64,000 nucleotides of DNA from Candidatus Electrothrix rattekaaiensis (GTDB lineage Bacteria > Desulfobacterota > Desulfobulbia > Desulfobulbales > Desulfobulbaceae), in contig JAVQMD010000002.1 of NCBI GenBank assembly GCA_032595675.1, forward strand, positions 248,001 through 312,000. Reading direction: 5' to 3'. The notes under the pieces were generated by a model. It was not told the DNA's origin. It ran no database searches and saw nothing but the letters and a program-made list of their open reading frames with translations. Each line of letters opens with the position of its first letter. Position 1 is the stretch's first letter. Both the position numbers and the translations under genes were made by a program. This document shows, one piece after another, positions 52,692 to 60,541 of the stretch.

Positions 52692-52931
52692 ATGGCAACA
52701 GCAACCGTCACAGCAAAAGGACAGGTAACTATACCGAAACAGATCAGAAAACTTTTACGTCTCGACAGAGGAAGTAAAGTTGAATTTATGGTGGATAAGG
52801 CCGGAGCGGTTTCCATCCTGCCGGTCACCTCTGACGTTACAGAATTAAAAGGAATGATTCCAAAGCCGAAAAAATACGTCTCAATAGAAGACATGAACAA
52901 TGCCGTGCAGGAACAAGGAGGCAAATTGTGA
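52692..52931 (+). CDS. AbrB/MazE-type antitoxin (VapB)
   Basis: The 79-residue protein starts MATATVTAKGQVTIPKQIRK, the AbrB swapped-hairpin DNA-binding domain, and ends in a toxin-binding tail. GGAGG lies upstream. Its stop overlaps the GTG start of a PIN toxin that is broken, so it survives as an orphan antitoxin. Confidence 0.9.
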   Translation: MATATVTAKGQVTIPKQIRKLLRLDRGSKVEFMVDKAGAVSILPVTSDVTELKGMIPKPKKYVSIEDMNNAVQEQGGKL

Positions 52932-53231
52932 CAGGCGTCGACACCAATGTGTTGGCAAGATACATTGCGCAGGATGACGAAATGCTACAAGCTCTCAAAG
53001 CTGAAAACCGTCGCTGTCCTAGAACGCGTTGTAAATACTTCACAGTTTGCTTTTGAGAATCCTCAGATTATCAGGCAGGCGTTAAACGATTATAAGGACG
53101 GGTCTGCCGACTTCTCTGATTATATTATCGGAAGAACAAATCAACATCACCGTTGTGTGAGAACAGTCACTTTTGATAGGGCTGCAGGCAAAGCAGAAGG
53201 TTTCGAGTTGCTGGCAACAGGAAAAAAGTAA
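52928..53231 (+). pseudogene. VapC-type PIN toxin, broken
   Basis: GTG at 52928 starts VTGVDTNVLARYIAQDDEML, the PIN N-terminus with the first Asp, but this frame ends at a TGA after about 40 codons. In another frame the C-terminal part follows (VLERVVNTSQFAFENPQI...YKDGSADFSDYIIGRTN...TVTFDRAAGKAEGFELL). A central segment is missing and the frame is shifted, so the toxin is inactive. Confidence 0.85.
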
Positions 53232-53270
53232 GTCAAACCGGATGAGCTTGATACTGCCGCTGCCCCCAGG

Positions 53271-53317
53271 CCAAAGCAAATTCGATCAAGTCCTGAAATG
53301 GGCCGAGAAGCAGCAGG
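53271..53317 (+). repeat. Tail repeat, copy 4
   Basis: 47-base core after a C-rich lead (CTGCCGCTGCCCCCAGG). It closes the AbrB/PIN cassette and opens the longest one (2.3 kb). Confidence 0.93.
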
Positions 53318-53442
53318 GGAAGTAAAGCATCCAACCCATAGTATACCCCTTTGACATATCCCGTATCCAGCAGTATAATACTGCTTGATGAACCGGCTAA
53401 CATAGTCAACCTTCCAAATACATTTCCCCCAAGAGGTGCCCC

Positions 53443-53679
53443 ATGAACTGCGCTCGAACCAAAATATTTAAAACCAACAGAAGCCAAGCAGTCCGCCTGC
53501 CAAAATCTGTCTCTTTTCCCGAATCAATTAAAGATGTTGAGATTGTAGCTATCGGCAATAAACGCATTATTGCTCCGGCAGATCAATCATGGGATGACTG
53601 GTTTGATGCACCGGGAGTTTCCGACGATTTCATGGAAGAGCGGGATCAGCCTAAAGACCAGATTCGAGAGACCCTGTAA
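53443..53679 (+). CDS. vapB: VapB antitoxin
   Basis: The 78-residue protein has an AbrB/SpoVT-type N-terminus (AKIFKTNRSQAVRLPKSVSF-like: TKIFKTNRSQAVRLPKSV) and a tail with DWFDAPGVSDDFMEERDQP, the usual VapB end that blocks VapC. It overlaps the toxin start by one base (TAATG). Confidence 0.92.
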   Translation: MNCARTKIFKTNRSQAVRLPKSVSFPESIKDVEIVAIGNKRIIAPADQSWDDWFDAPGVSDDFMEERDQPKDQIRETL

Positions 53680-54089
53680 TGTTGAAGTACATGCTGGATA
53701 CCAATATCGTTATTTATGCGATAAAAAATCGCCCGCAACAGATACGGAGCTGCTTTAAAAAGCACCAAGGACAAATGTGTATTTCCACAGTCACCCTTGG
53801 CGAGCTGATTTTCGGGGCAGAGCGTTCACAGCAGGTGGAACAAAATCTTGCTGATATCGAGGCAATGGTCGCCCGAATGGAGATACTGCCCCTAGACAAC
53901 GAAGCCGCCTACCATTTCGGCCAGATACGGGCAGAACTGTACCGGATCGGCCAGCCCATAGGACCATATGACATGATGATTGCTGCTCATGCCCGGTCAC
54001 TGGGGCTCATTGTGGTGACAAATAATACCAAGGAATTTAAACGGGTTTCCGGGCTGCGCCTAGAGAACTGGGTGGAAACGGATTGCTGA
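53679..54089 (+). CDS. vapC: VapC toxin, PIN ribonuclease
   Basis: The 136-residue PIN protein has the acidic set D7 (MLDTNIVIY), E42 (TLGELIFG), D98 (GPYDMMIAAHA) and the late TNNTKEF. VapC enzymes cut tRNA or rRNA. It appears intact and pairs with the VapB just upstream, so this is the one complete VapBC module in the array. Confidence 0.94.
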   Translation: MLKYMLDTNIVIYAIKNRPQQIRSCFKKHQGQMCISTVTLGELIFGAERSQQVEQNLADIEAMVARMEILPLDNEAAYHFGQIRAELYRIGQPIGPYDMMIAAHARSLGLIVVTNNTKEFKRVSGLRLENWVETDC

Positions 54090-54142
54090 GAATGCCCTCC
54101 CCGAAACATCCTGACGTAACAGCATTGTATTGCATCTTTGGG

Positions 54143-54162
54143 TATCCGGTTGTATCGTAAAA
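54143..54162 (+). repeat. 20-base repeat after VapBC
   Basis: TATCCGGTTGTATCGTAAAA matches 56385-56404 (TATCCGTCTGTATCGTAAAA) at 18 of 20 bases. Each copy lies a short way past a toxin-antitoxin pair. Confidence 0.55.
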
Positions 54163-54200
54163 ATCGAAGCGCAACATACATCATAACAGAGTGTGCTGAA

Positions 54201-54500
54201 ATGAAATTAGACAAGAAAGCATTACAGGGCATCAAGGAGTACCTCATCGGCCAACCGGTAAAAAAAGCATACCTCTTCGGCTCCCATGCACGAGGAACCG
54301 CCAATGCTGACAGCGATGTTGATATTCTTGTTGAATTGGATCACGCAAAGCCCATCGGGCTGCATTTTATCCGAATGAAACTTGAACTGGAAAGCCTTTT
54401 GCAAGTCAAGGTTGATCTGCTTTCCGACAAAGGCATGTCAAAATATATACGCCCGTATATAGAGCACGATAAAAAATTGATCTACGAAAAAAATGCTTGA
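54201..54500 (+). CDS. mntA: MntA-type minimal nucleotidyltransferase antitoxin
   Basis: The 99-residue protein has the nucleotidyltransferase site GSHARG (27-32) and DSDVDILVEL (Asp39, Asp41). In HepT-MntA modules this enzyme blocks the HEPN ribonuclease by adding AMP to it. I start at ATG 54201, where the family pattern begins; the ribosome site is weak. The partner toxin gene overlaps its stop by eight bases but is broken. Confidence 0.88.
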   Translation: MKLDKKALQGIKEYLIGQPVKKAYLFGSHARGTANADSDVDILVELDHAKPIGLHFIRMKLELESLLQVKVDLLSDKGMSKYIRPYIEHDKKLIYEKNA

Positions 54501-54749
54501 TGACAAAGCGCGATTACAGCATATCTTAGACGCAATCCTTGAGATTGAAGAGTACATGACAACTCACACGGAGGCTGATTTTTTCAGCAACTCGATGTTG
54601 TCTTCTGCATGTGTATCCGCCAGCTGGAGGTAATAGGTGAAGCGGCAGGCAGGGTGTCCGAGGAGACCAAAGCAGAATCAGCTGATATTCCGTGGAAGGA
54701 AGTCGTCGGCCTGCGTAATAAAATAACCGTAAAATTAATAACGTATTAA
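54493..54749 (+). pseudogene. HepT-type HEPN toxin (DUF86), frameshifted
   Basis: The first frame reads MLDDKARLQHILDAILEIEE then YMTTHTEADFFSN and runs into a stop. A second frame continues QLEVIGEAAGRVSEETKAES...DIPWKEVVGLRNKI, the DUF86 C-terminal half. After RNKI the sequence reads TVKLITY, so the catalytic Rx4-6H histidine is lost and the end is truncated. The toxin is inactive while its MntA partner is intact. Confidence 0.87.
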
Positions 54750-54803
54750 CAGCAGCACTCAGTTATCACACAGCCTGCTCATCAACAATGAGGCGAGAAA
54801 ACT

Positions 54804-55082
54804 ATGAACACATTAACTCCTGATCGCAGCCAATTAATTAAAGCAATAAACAAACTGCCTGTGGATGTCCTGCCGGAACTGGCTGATTATTTGGCCTACC
54901 TTCAGTTCAAAATCAAATCAGTCGCAAAACCTGAAAAAACGAAACAAAAAAGTAGTTTTTTATTATCAATTGCAGGGCTTGGAGAAGCGGAAGAAGACCT
55001 GTCGGAACGTGACGAAGAAATCTTGTCCGAGGAAATCGACCCTGTTCGCGGCTGGAGCTTGAACAGAGAAGAACAGGCGTGA
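54804..55082 (+). CDS. Probable antitoxin (DUF2281-like)
   Basis: The 92-residue protein has an N-terminal helical pair (LIKAINKLPVDVLPELADYLAYLQFKI) like small antitoxins of the DUF2281 kind, and an acidic tail. It overlaps the next PIN gene by four bases (GTGA). Confidence 0.8.
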   Translation: MNTLTPDRSQLIKAINKLPVDVLPELADYLAYLQFKIKSVAKPEKTKQKSSFLLSIAGLGEAEEDLSERDEEILSEEIDPVRGWSLNREEQA

Positions 55083-55492
55083 CCGCATTGCTTGACACCA
55101 GCTTTCTGCTGGCAATGACCAATACCAAAGACCGCAACCATCACCGTGTGCTGAATACAGCTGAACGCATTGATGATCAGCTTGTTCTGCCGGTGACAGT
55201 TCTGCCCGAAGTGAGTTACCTGATCGGCTCGCGATTAGGCCATAAGGCTATGCGACAGTTTCTGCAAAGAGTAGTTGTCAGTGATATCTCCCTTGAAACG
55301 CTGACAATCACCGATCTGAAACGAGTTGCAGAAATTCTGGAAGAATATGCCGACAGCCGATTGGATTTTGTTGATGCGACGCTTGTCGCTGTCGGCGAAC
55401 GGCTGAACATTACTCGTGTCCTGACGCTTGATCGGCGAGATTTTTCTATCATTCGTCCCTCACACTGCTCATATTTTGAAATATTGCCGTAA
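55079..55492 (+). CDS. PIN-domain toxin
   Basis: The 137-residue PIN protein starts at GTG: MTALLDTSFLLAMTNTKDRNHH with Asp6, a Glu in LPEVSYLIG, the DFVDATLVAVGERL block and LTLDRRDFSII. It appears intact with all acidic residues. It pairs with the overlapping gene upstream. Confidence 0.9.
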   Translation: MTALLDTSFLLAMTNTKDRNHHRVLNTAERIDDQLVLPVTVLPEVSYLIGSRLGHKAMRQFLQRVVVSDISLETLTITDLKRVAEILEEYADSRLDFVDATLVAVGERLNITRVLTLDRRDFSIIRPSHCSYFEILP

Positions 55493-55494
55493 AA

Positions 55495-55662
55495 TTCCTC
55501 TGGCAACTGGACGTACAAGGGCTTGGAGTTGTGCATAAGGAACGCACCCCGGCGGACCTGAAAAAATACGGCACCCTGCTCGCACCCCCGTCACCCAACC
55601 AAAGCAAATTCGATCAGGTCTCGAATATACTGGAATGGGCCGAGAAGCAGCAGGGGAAGTGA
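55495..55662 (+). pseudogene. 3' fragment of a lost gene, carrying tail repeat copy 5
   Basis: An open frame of 55 codons ending at TGA has no start. It reads FLWQLDVQGLGVVHKERTPA, DLKKYGTLLAPPSP, NQSKFDQVSNILEWAEKQQGK. The last part equals the in-frame tail after the NACHT stop. This is the longest piece of the parent C-terminus in the window and the best probe for identifying it. Confidence 0.75.
55599..55654 (+). repeat. Tail repeat, copy 5
   Basis: 56-base form of the core with a nine-base insertion (around TCGAATATAC) shared only with copy 6, so copies 5 and 6 form a subtype. Confidence 0.93.
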
Positions 55663-55780
55663 GGAAGCAAGAGGGCGATGATAAACACCCTCACTTCTGA
55701 CCGCAAGCTCCTTCTTTTGACTACCAAATTATACACACAATTTACTTGGCATTAGGATATAAACACGATACAATAAAGCA

Positions 55781-56050
55781 ATGCAATATGAATGGGACGA
55801 AAAGAAACGACGCAGAAATGTTGAAAAACATGGTGTTGATTTTACAGATATCAGCGAGTTTCAATGGAAGGATGCCCTTGAAGCTGTTGATGATCGGTTC
55901 GACTACGGAGAAGAACGGATCAACGCAGTCGGCTTTATCGGAACACGGATTGTTATTGTAACGTATGTCGAACGAGGAGAGGTCATTCGGGTAATAAGTC
56001 TGCGCAAGGCCACCAAAACAGAGGAAAAATTCTATCATGAGTACAGCTAA
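55781..56050 (+). CDS. brnT: BrnT-family ribonuclease toxin
   Basis: The 89-residue protein has the BrnT pattern: MQYEWDEKKRRRNVEKHGVDF, then RFDYGEERINAVGFIGTRIVIVTYVERGEVIRVISLRKATKTEEKFY. It is a RelE-fold ribonuclease toxin. The toxin comes first and overlaps the antitoxin by 14 bases, the usual brnTA order. Confidence 0.94.
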   Translation: MQYEWDEKKRRRNVEKHGVDFTDISEFQWKDALEAVDDRFDYGEERINAVGFIGTRIVIVTYVERGEVIRVISLRKATKTEEKFYHEYS

Positions 56051-56360
56051 ATACACAGCGGGCCAACTGAAGAAAATTAAATCGGAAACAGACTGGCGGC
56101 GGGTTGACGCAATGAGCGATGAGACCATTGTCGAGGCTGTGAAAATTGATCCGGACAGCAGACTCCTTAATGCGGATGACTTCAAAAAGATGCGACGCAG
56201 GGGGCCGCAAAAAGCACCGCTTAAAGACCGTGTCAATATCCGACTTTCTCCTGATGTTGTTGCTTTTTTCAAAAATCAGGGTATAGGTTGGCAGACGAGG
56301 ATCAATGAAGTTTTACAAAATTATGTGGAGTCACACAGGACTCCTTTGCAAAAAAAGTGA
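56037..56360 (+). CDS. brnA: BrnA-family antitoxin
   Basis: The 107-residue protein ends with a ribbon-helix-helix segment (KDRVNIRLSPDVVAFFKNQG then IGWQTRINEVLQNYV) that binds both the toxin and the operator. It overlaps brnT. The pair appears intact. Confidence 0.93.
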   Translation: MSTAKYTAGQLKKIKSETDWRRVDAMSDETIVEAVKIDPDSRLLNADDFKKMRRRGPQKAPLKDRVNIRLSPDVVAFFKNQGIGWQTRINEVLQNYVESHRTPLQKK

Positions 56361-56384
56361 AGCATGATTTTTGTGCCCTTCAAA

Positions 56385-56404
56385 TATCCGTCTGTATCGT
56401 AAAA
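56385..56404 (+). repeat. 20-base repeat after BrnTA
   Basis: TATCCGTCTGTATCGTAAAA, 18 of 20 bases equal to 54143-54162. Confidence 0.55.
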
Positions 56405-56444
56405 GAAAATACTTCAATGCTCTACTTACCGCTCCCCCCCCCAA

Positions 56445-56501
56445 CCAAAGCAAATTCGATCAGCTACTCGAATATACTGGAATGGGCCGAGAAGCAGCAG
56501 G
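56445..56501 (+). repeat. Tail repeat, copy 6
   Basis: 57-base form like copy 5. Here the frame that gives NQSKFDQLLEY is shifted relative to the EWAEKQQ end, so this copy no longer codes for the full tail. It marks the right end of the array. Confidence 0.93.
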
Positions 56502-56940
56502 AGAACGCAAAACAATCCCCTTGAGTTGCTTGGAGCACAGACGCATCACCGCATTCTGCACTCCGCTCTCCCCGTCTGCGCAGCCAAAAAAGCCCTCTCT
56601 CCTACCAAAACGGCAAGAAAACACTGGACAAACCCCGATCAGCTCATTATTCTACTATGAAATCAAGCAACAACCCCTGTCCTTCTGTTGCTTCTGCCAA
56701 GAAATTTCATTCAGCCCCAAAGAAAAACCAAGTAGCAGCGCAGCAAACTCATGCAGCAGGCAGGAAAAATCATTCAGTGCCGGGAAAAACAACCAAGGAG
56801 CACGGAAAAATGAGCGCGAAGTTCGGCAAAATGACCGAGGAGCAGTGAAAAACCAATAAGAAGCTCTCCTCTACCGTTTTTCCAGCCTGCACTCACCCTT
56901 TTCCGGCAATCTCTCCCATAACTCCAGCCAGGAGCGCACC
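56502..56940. other. Spacer after the array
   Basis: I see no gene I can support in these 439 bases. Short Lys/Ser-rich frames exist on the plus strand but lack ribosome sites and family features. Confidence 0.5.
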
Positions 56941-57603
56941 ATGACCAGCATCTCCCACCAATCTATTGACCACCGCCTCGACACCTACCACACCGGTTTG
57001 ATCAATGCCCGGGATGTTGCCGAACTGCAAAACCGTCTGGTCGTGTTCGGCTATACTCCAGACAAATTGAACCAACTCCTTGCCCTGTATCAGGAGGTCT
57101 TTAACCTCTATATAGCCCAAAGAACAGAATACAGTGAGCAATTCGCCGCCACTCATGACTTTAAAGAGACCTGGAAGACTGCCCATACCGACTATATCCG
57201 CCTGATCAAGTTGGGGCGGATCATCTTTAAGGGCGATTATGCCGCCTTTGTCAAACTCACCCTCAGCGAAGAGCGCAAGAAGTCCTTTTCCGGCTGGTTG
57301 ACCCAGGCCCGGACCTTTTTTAATGCCCTGCTGGCCGATGCTGCGCTTCTGTCCCGGTACGGTCAATACGGCACGGATCAGCATGCTGTTCAAGCCGCCT
57401 TTGCCCAAGTCGGGACAGCGGAACAGGCCCATACCGCCAAGATGAAGGAAACCGGCGAGGCCCAGCAGGCCACCAAAGAGCGTGATGCCCGCCTTGATGT
57501 GCTGGACAGCAGCATGGCGGAATTCTATGCCCTTGCCCGCTTGGCCTGCGAGGATGCACCCCAGCTCCTGGAGATGCTCGGGATTACAGTCAAGGCCGAT
57601 TGA
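56941..57603 (+). CDS. Hypothetical helical protein
   Basis: The 220-residue protein is helical throughout (MTSISHQSIDHRLDTYHTGL, LLALYQEVFNLYIAQRTEYSEQF, RDARLDVLDSSMAEFYALARLAC). AGGAG precedes the ATG. It has no signal peptide and only one Cys. It may be a structural or chaperone-like protein; no known family is recognised. It lies just outside the tail-repeat array. Confidence 0.65.
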   Translation: MTSISHQSIDHRLDTYHTGLINARDVAELQNRLVVFGYTPDKLNQLLALYQEVFNLYIAQRTEYSEQFAATHDFKETWKTAHTDYIRLIKLGRIIFKGDYAAFVKLTLSEERKKSFSGWLTQARTFFNALLADAALLSRYGQYGTDQHAVQAAFAQVGTAEQAHTAKMKETGEAQQATKERDARLDVLDSSMAEFYALARLACEDAPQLLEMLGITVKAD

Positions 57604-57653
57604 GCAAGTTGACGCAGCATTTATAATGATGAATATCCGTTATCAACAGGAAA

Positions 57654-58658
57654 TTATTTTTCCTCATACAATTCAGGATACAACTTTTCCGCACAATCAG
57701 GACAGATACCGTGACTGAATTCCGCCTCGGAATGCTTTCGTATATACGACTCAATCTGGTTCCAATATCCTTTATCGTCCCGTATTTTTTTGCAGGATGC
57801 GCATATCGGCAGGAAACCGCTTAATATTTTCACCTGAGACATTGCTTGCTGCAATTTTTCCGTTCGTTGCTCAACAAGCTCTTCCAGCTCATCCTTATAT
57901 TGATTAAGCTCTTGTTCAGCAGCCAACCGTTTTTTCATTCCAGCCAAGGAATTCATCACGATGTAGACAGAGAGGCAAAGAGTAGCCGTAATAATGACAA
58001 TGGAGATGCAGAGCAACCCCTTGGTCAGATGCACAATCTCATCGTTGATTTCCTCAAAAAAAATACCCGTACCGATAACCCATCCCCAGGGTTTAAAGAG
58101 TTTCACATAAGAAAGTTTGGGGATAATGCGCACAGGATCTTTTTGCCATCTCCAGGAATATTGCACATAACCGCCGTTATCTTCTCTTGCAAGGGCCACA
58201 AATTCCTGAAAAAGATACCGCCCTTCCGAATCGGTAAAATCCGTAAGATCTCTCCCCTCCATTCGCTGAAAACGAGAATGCATGAGCATGACAGGCTGTG
58301 TGTCGTTGATCCAGAAATATCCGCTGCCTTCAAATCCATAGCGGATTTCCCGTACCTGATCGATTGCCAGCTTCTGCCCTGTCTCTAAGGATATTTTGCC
58401 GGAGTTCACCAGTCGTTCATAATGTCCCAATATACTGAGCACGGTCTGAACTTCAGCGGCAATCAATGCCTTTTTTTGGGCCAGGAGATTATGTTTAAAC
58501 ACCGGTAGGGCGACAGCAAAAAGGGTCACCACAAAAAGGAGAATGGTCAGAACAGAGGGGAACACAATCCGTATCACCTCTTTTTTATAGAGTCGACCAG
58601 TCCCGTCAATCATGATGTGCTCGCGTACTCTGTCAACCACCGCTGTTATCTTCAACAC
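57654..58658 (-). CDS. sCache-domain sensor with Cys-rich C-terminal motif
   Basis: A membrane helix (IVFPSVLTILLFVVTLFAVAL) is followed by a periplasmic single-Cache domain (YGFEGSGYFWINDTQPVMLMHS, EGRYLFQEFVALAREDNGGYVQYSW, WGWVIGTGIFFEEIN). A second membrane helix, a coiled coil (LAAEQELNQYKDELEELVEQRTEKL) and a Cys-motif tail (GFLPICASCKKIRDDKGYW...GICPDCAEK) complete it. The tail is frequent on sensor proteins and may bind zinc. No kinase or cyclase domain is present. GTG at 58658 follows GGAGGAG; 334 residues. Confidence 0.82.
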   Translation of the reverse strand: MLKITAVVDRVREHIMIDGTGRLYKKEVIRIVFPSVLTILLFVVTLFAVALPVFKHNLLAQKKALIAAEVQTVLSILGHYERLVNSGKISLETGQKLAIDQVREIRYGFEGSGYFWINDTQPVMLMHSRFQRMEGRDLTDFTDSEGRYLFQEFVALAREDNGGYVQYSWRWQKDPVRIIPKLSYVKLFKPWGWVIGTGIFFEEINDEIVHLTKGLLCISIVIITATLCLSVYIVMNSLAGMKKRLAAEQELNQYKDELEELVEQRTEKLQQAMSQVKILSGFLPICASCKKIRDDKGYWNQIESYIRKHSEAEFSHGICPDCAEKLYPELYEEK

Positions 58659-58750
58659 GCGCTTCTCTCCTCCTCCGGAATATTTTGCCGACTGACGGAA
58701 ACTCCTCAGAGGCCGCTGCACTCCTGGCCGAAAAGAAGGTATTGGGAAAA

Positions 58751-59701
58751 TCAGCCCTTATTCGCTTTCAGAAGACAGTCAAGCTCACATGCCGCTGCAT
58801 AAGCGGTAATTTCCTCTTGCAGAAATTGTACATAAGGGCAATCGGTTACTGCAAGGAGAGAATTTCTCATCATATATTTTTTGCTCTGTTCCATCGGCCC
58901 AGACACTTCAAGCGGTTCAAGAATGTAGCCGAAAATCTGCGGACGGCGGCAGACTCGGGGACGTTGACTGTACACGCGGCAGCGTCCGTTTTTCTGCTCA
59001 AGGGCGGGACATGATGCATCCTTGGGCAGCATCATGCTCCAGCCGTTTCGCCAATGCACCAGCTCCGGGGTACCGGTACTGCATTGATCGGCATCAGCAC
59101 CGTGATAAAAAGGCTGCCCATTAATCTGCAAAACACCATCGTCTGTCGCCGAATCAAGGGCCAGCCTGCTCCGACTTTCGGAAGTGTCATGACGGGGCAG
59201 GGCAAAGAGTTCAGTTTCCGAAGCCTGTAAGGGAATCTCAAAAAATTCCTGGGTCATCCCTTGGTCCGGCCCAACACAGCAGAGCGTGCAGTTGCAGGGA
59301 GCACAGAGCCGGGAGTTGATCTCCTCCAATTCCGCTTCCAAAATGCGCTGATTGATCAAAGCAGTGCAGGCTGTTACCGCATCCACCGGCTGACCCGAGG
59401 CATCCACCACCTCAGCCTTCAGCTCATCCGGTTGCTGGTCGGTGCCCGCACCCCCCATAGTTCCCATTTTTTCAAGTAATTGCAGTTGGTCAAGGTATCG
59501 GCGCAGCAACTTATCCGGCTCCGTATAGACGGTGTAGGCAGTTTCAATCGGCTCGGTCATTTCGGCAATAATGTCTTCAACCTTTGCCTCGGGGCCGCTG
59601 AGCTGATACAGGAACTGCACCATAGAAGCCAGCGGCAGCACCGGCTGCATCAGCAAGGCCATTCCATCCTGAAGATCTTCTTTGTTCACCTTTCTCTTCA
59701 C
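58751..59701 (-). CDS. YkgJ-family cysteine-cluster protein
   Basis: The protein has the CxxxCxxCC-type cluster (CAPCNCTLCCVGPDQG near residue 155) and later cysteines (DASCPALEQKNGRCRVYSQR then PRVCRRP) of the YkgJ family, which is thought to bind zinc or an iron-sulfur centre. The first 110 residues are helical and acidic. The start is most likely GTG at 59701 after GAGGAG; the frame is open to 59968, but that part is not family-like. Function unknown. Confidence 0.75.
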   Translation of the reverse strand: MKRKVNKEDLQDGMALLMQPVLPLASMVQFLYQLSGPEAKVEDIIAEMTEPIETAYTVYTEPDKLLRRYLDQLQLLEKMGTMGGAGTDQQPDELKAEVVDASGQPVDAVTACTALINQRILEAELEEINSRLCAPCNCTLCCVGPDQGMTQEFFEIPLQASETELFALPRHDTSESRSRLALDSATDDGVLQINGQPFYHGADADQCSTGTPELVHWRNGWSMMLPKDASCPALEQKNGRCRVYSQRPRVCRRPQIFGYILEPLEVSGPMEQSKKYMMRNSLLAVTDCPYVQFLQEEITAYAAACELDCLLKANKG

Positions 59702-60022
59702 CTTCTGTTCTCCTCTTCTCCTGCATACATCAGAAATTTCCTTCCAAAGTACACAAGATTCAGACCGAACACAAGCAGGACCGATGTTTTTTCTATGCAC
59801 CCGAAATTGCCTTTCTCCTTTACAGCAGGCAAGAAAATTATTAGGTATCAGCTTGCGGAAAAAAGAGACGCAGTTACCCTGATGAAAATGCGCGGACTCC
59901 GCCCCAAAACGGCGAAGCACCACATCCGGGTATTTTTTTACGGGATGCCGCAAACAGCACAATATCATCCCCTCAATTTCGAAGAATAATTTTTCAAATT
60001 TACTTCTGACATACTTCCAATA
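59702..60022. other. Divergent promoter region between YkgJ-type and def genes
   Basis: No gene is supported in these 321 bases. It must hold promoters for both directions; I cannot single out hexamers with confidence. Confidence 0.4.
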
Positions 60023-60526
60023 ATGGCTATCAGAGAAATAATGACCTATCCTGCTCCGGTCCTCCGGGAAAAAGCAGTAAAAATAGAAGAATTTGATGAC
60101 GCGCTCCGAGAGCTGGCCGAGGATATGGCCGAGACCATGTACGATGCCCAGGGCATCGGACTGGCAGGCAACCAGATCGGTGTTGCCCGGCAGATCGTGG
60201 TTATTGACACATCAACCCAAGAGGATGAGTGCGAATACATCGTCCTTATCAATCCGGTTATCTCCGAGGGTGAAGGCACAGTGCCTGATCAGGAAGGCTG
60301 CCTGAGTGTTGTGGAGTACAGTGCCAAGGTGGACCGCTTTCAAAAGATCCGGGTCACGGCTCAGGATCCAGAAGGAAAAGACCTTGATTTCATAGCCGAA
60401 GACCGTTTTGCCCGGATCATCCAGCACGAGGTGGATCATCTGCACGGCACCCTGTTCATTGATCGGATAAGCAGCCTGAAACGGGGCTTGTACAAGAAAA
60501 AGCTGAAAAAAATCTTAAAAAAATAA
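60023..60526 (+). CDS. def: Peptide deformylase
   Basis: The 167-residue protein has the three motifs: GIGLAGNQIGV, EGCLSV (Cys metal ligand) and QHEVDHLHG (two His ligands and catalytic Glu). It removes the formyl group from new proteins. The first motif has GN where GA-Q is common (LAGNQ against LAAPQ), a mild change. fmt follows 16 bases later, the usual def-fmt pair. Confidence 0.97.
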   Translation: MAIREIMTYPAPVLREKAVKIEEFDDALRELAEDMAETMYDAQGIGLAGNQIGVARQIVVIDTSTQEDECEYIVLINPVISEGEGTVPDQEGCLSVVEYSAKVDRFQKIRVTAQDPEGKDLDFIAEDRFARIIQHEVDHLHGTLFIDRISSLKRGLYKKKLKKILKK

Positions 60527-60541
60527 GAGGAATATTAAGGA

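Noticed and set aside
55781-56360. BrnTA order read as antitoxin first
   Set aside because: The first gene has BrnT features and the second the ribbon-helix-helix end, so this is a normal toxin-first brnTA operon and not an inverted pair.
51590-56501. Tail repeats read as a CRISPR array or integron attC sites
   Set aside because: Intervals range from 73 to over 2300 bases and contain genes, so not CRISPR. The repeat lacks attC-type paired R/L boxes, codes for a protein tail, and no integron integrase is in the window.
56371-56859. A 162-codon frame and a 63-codon Lys-rich frame after the array
   Set aside because: The first runs through tail-repeat copy 6 and is made of low-complexity residues; neither has a ribosome site or recognisable features.
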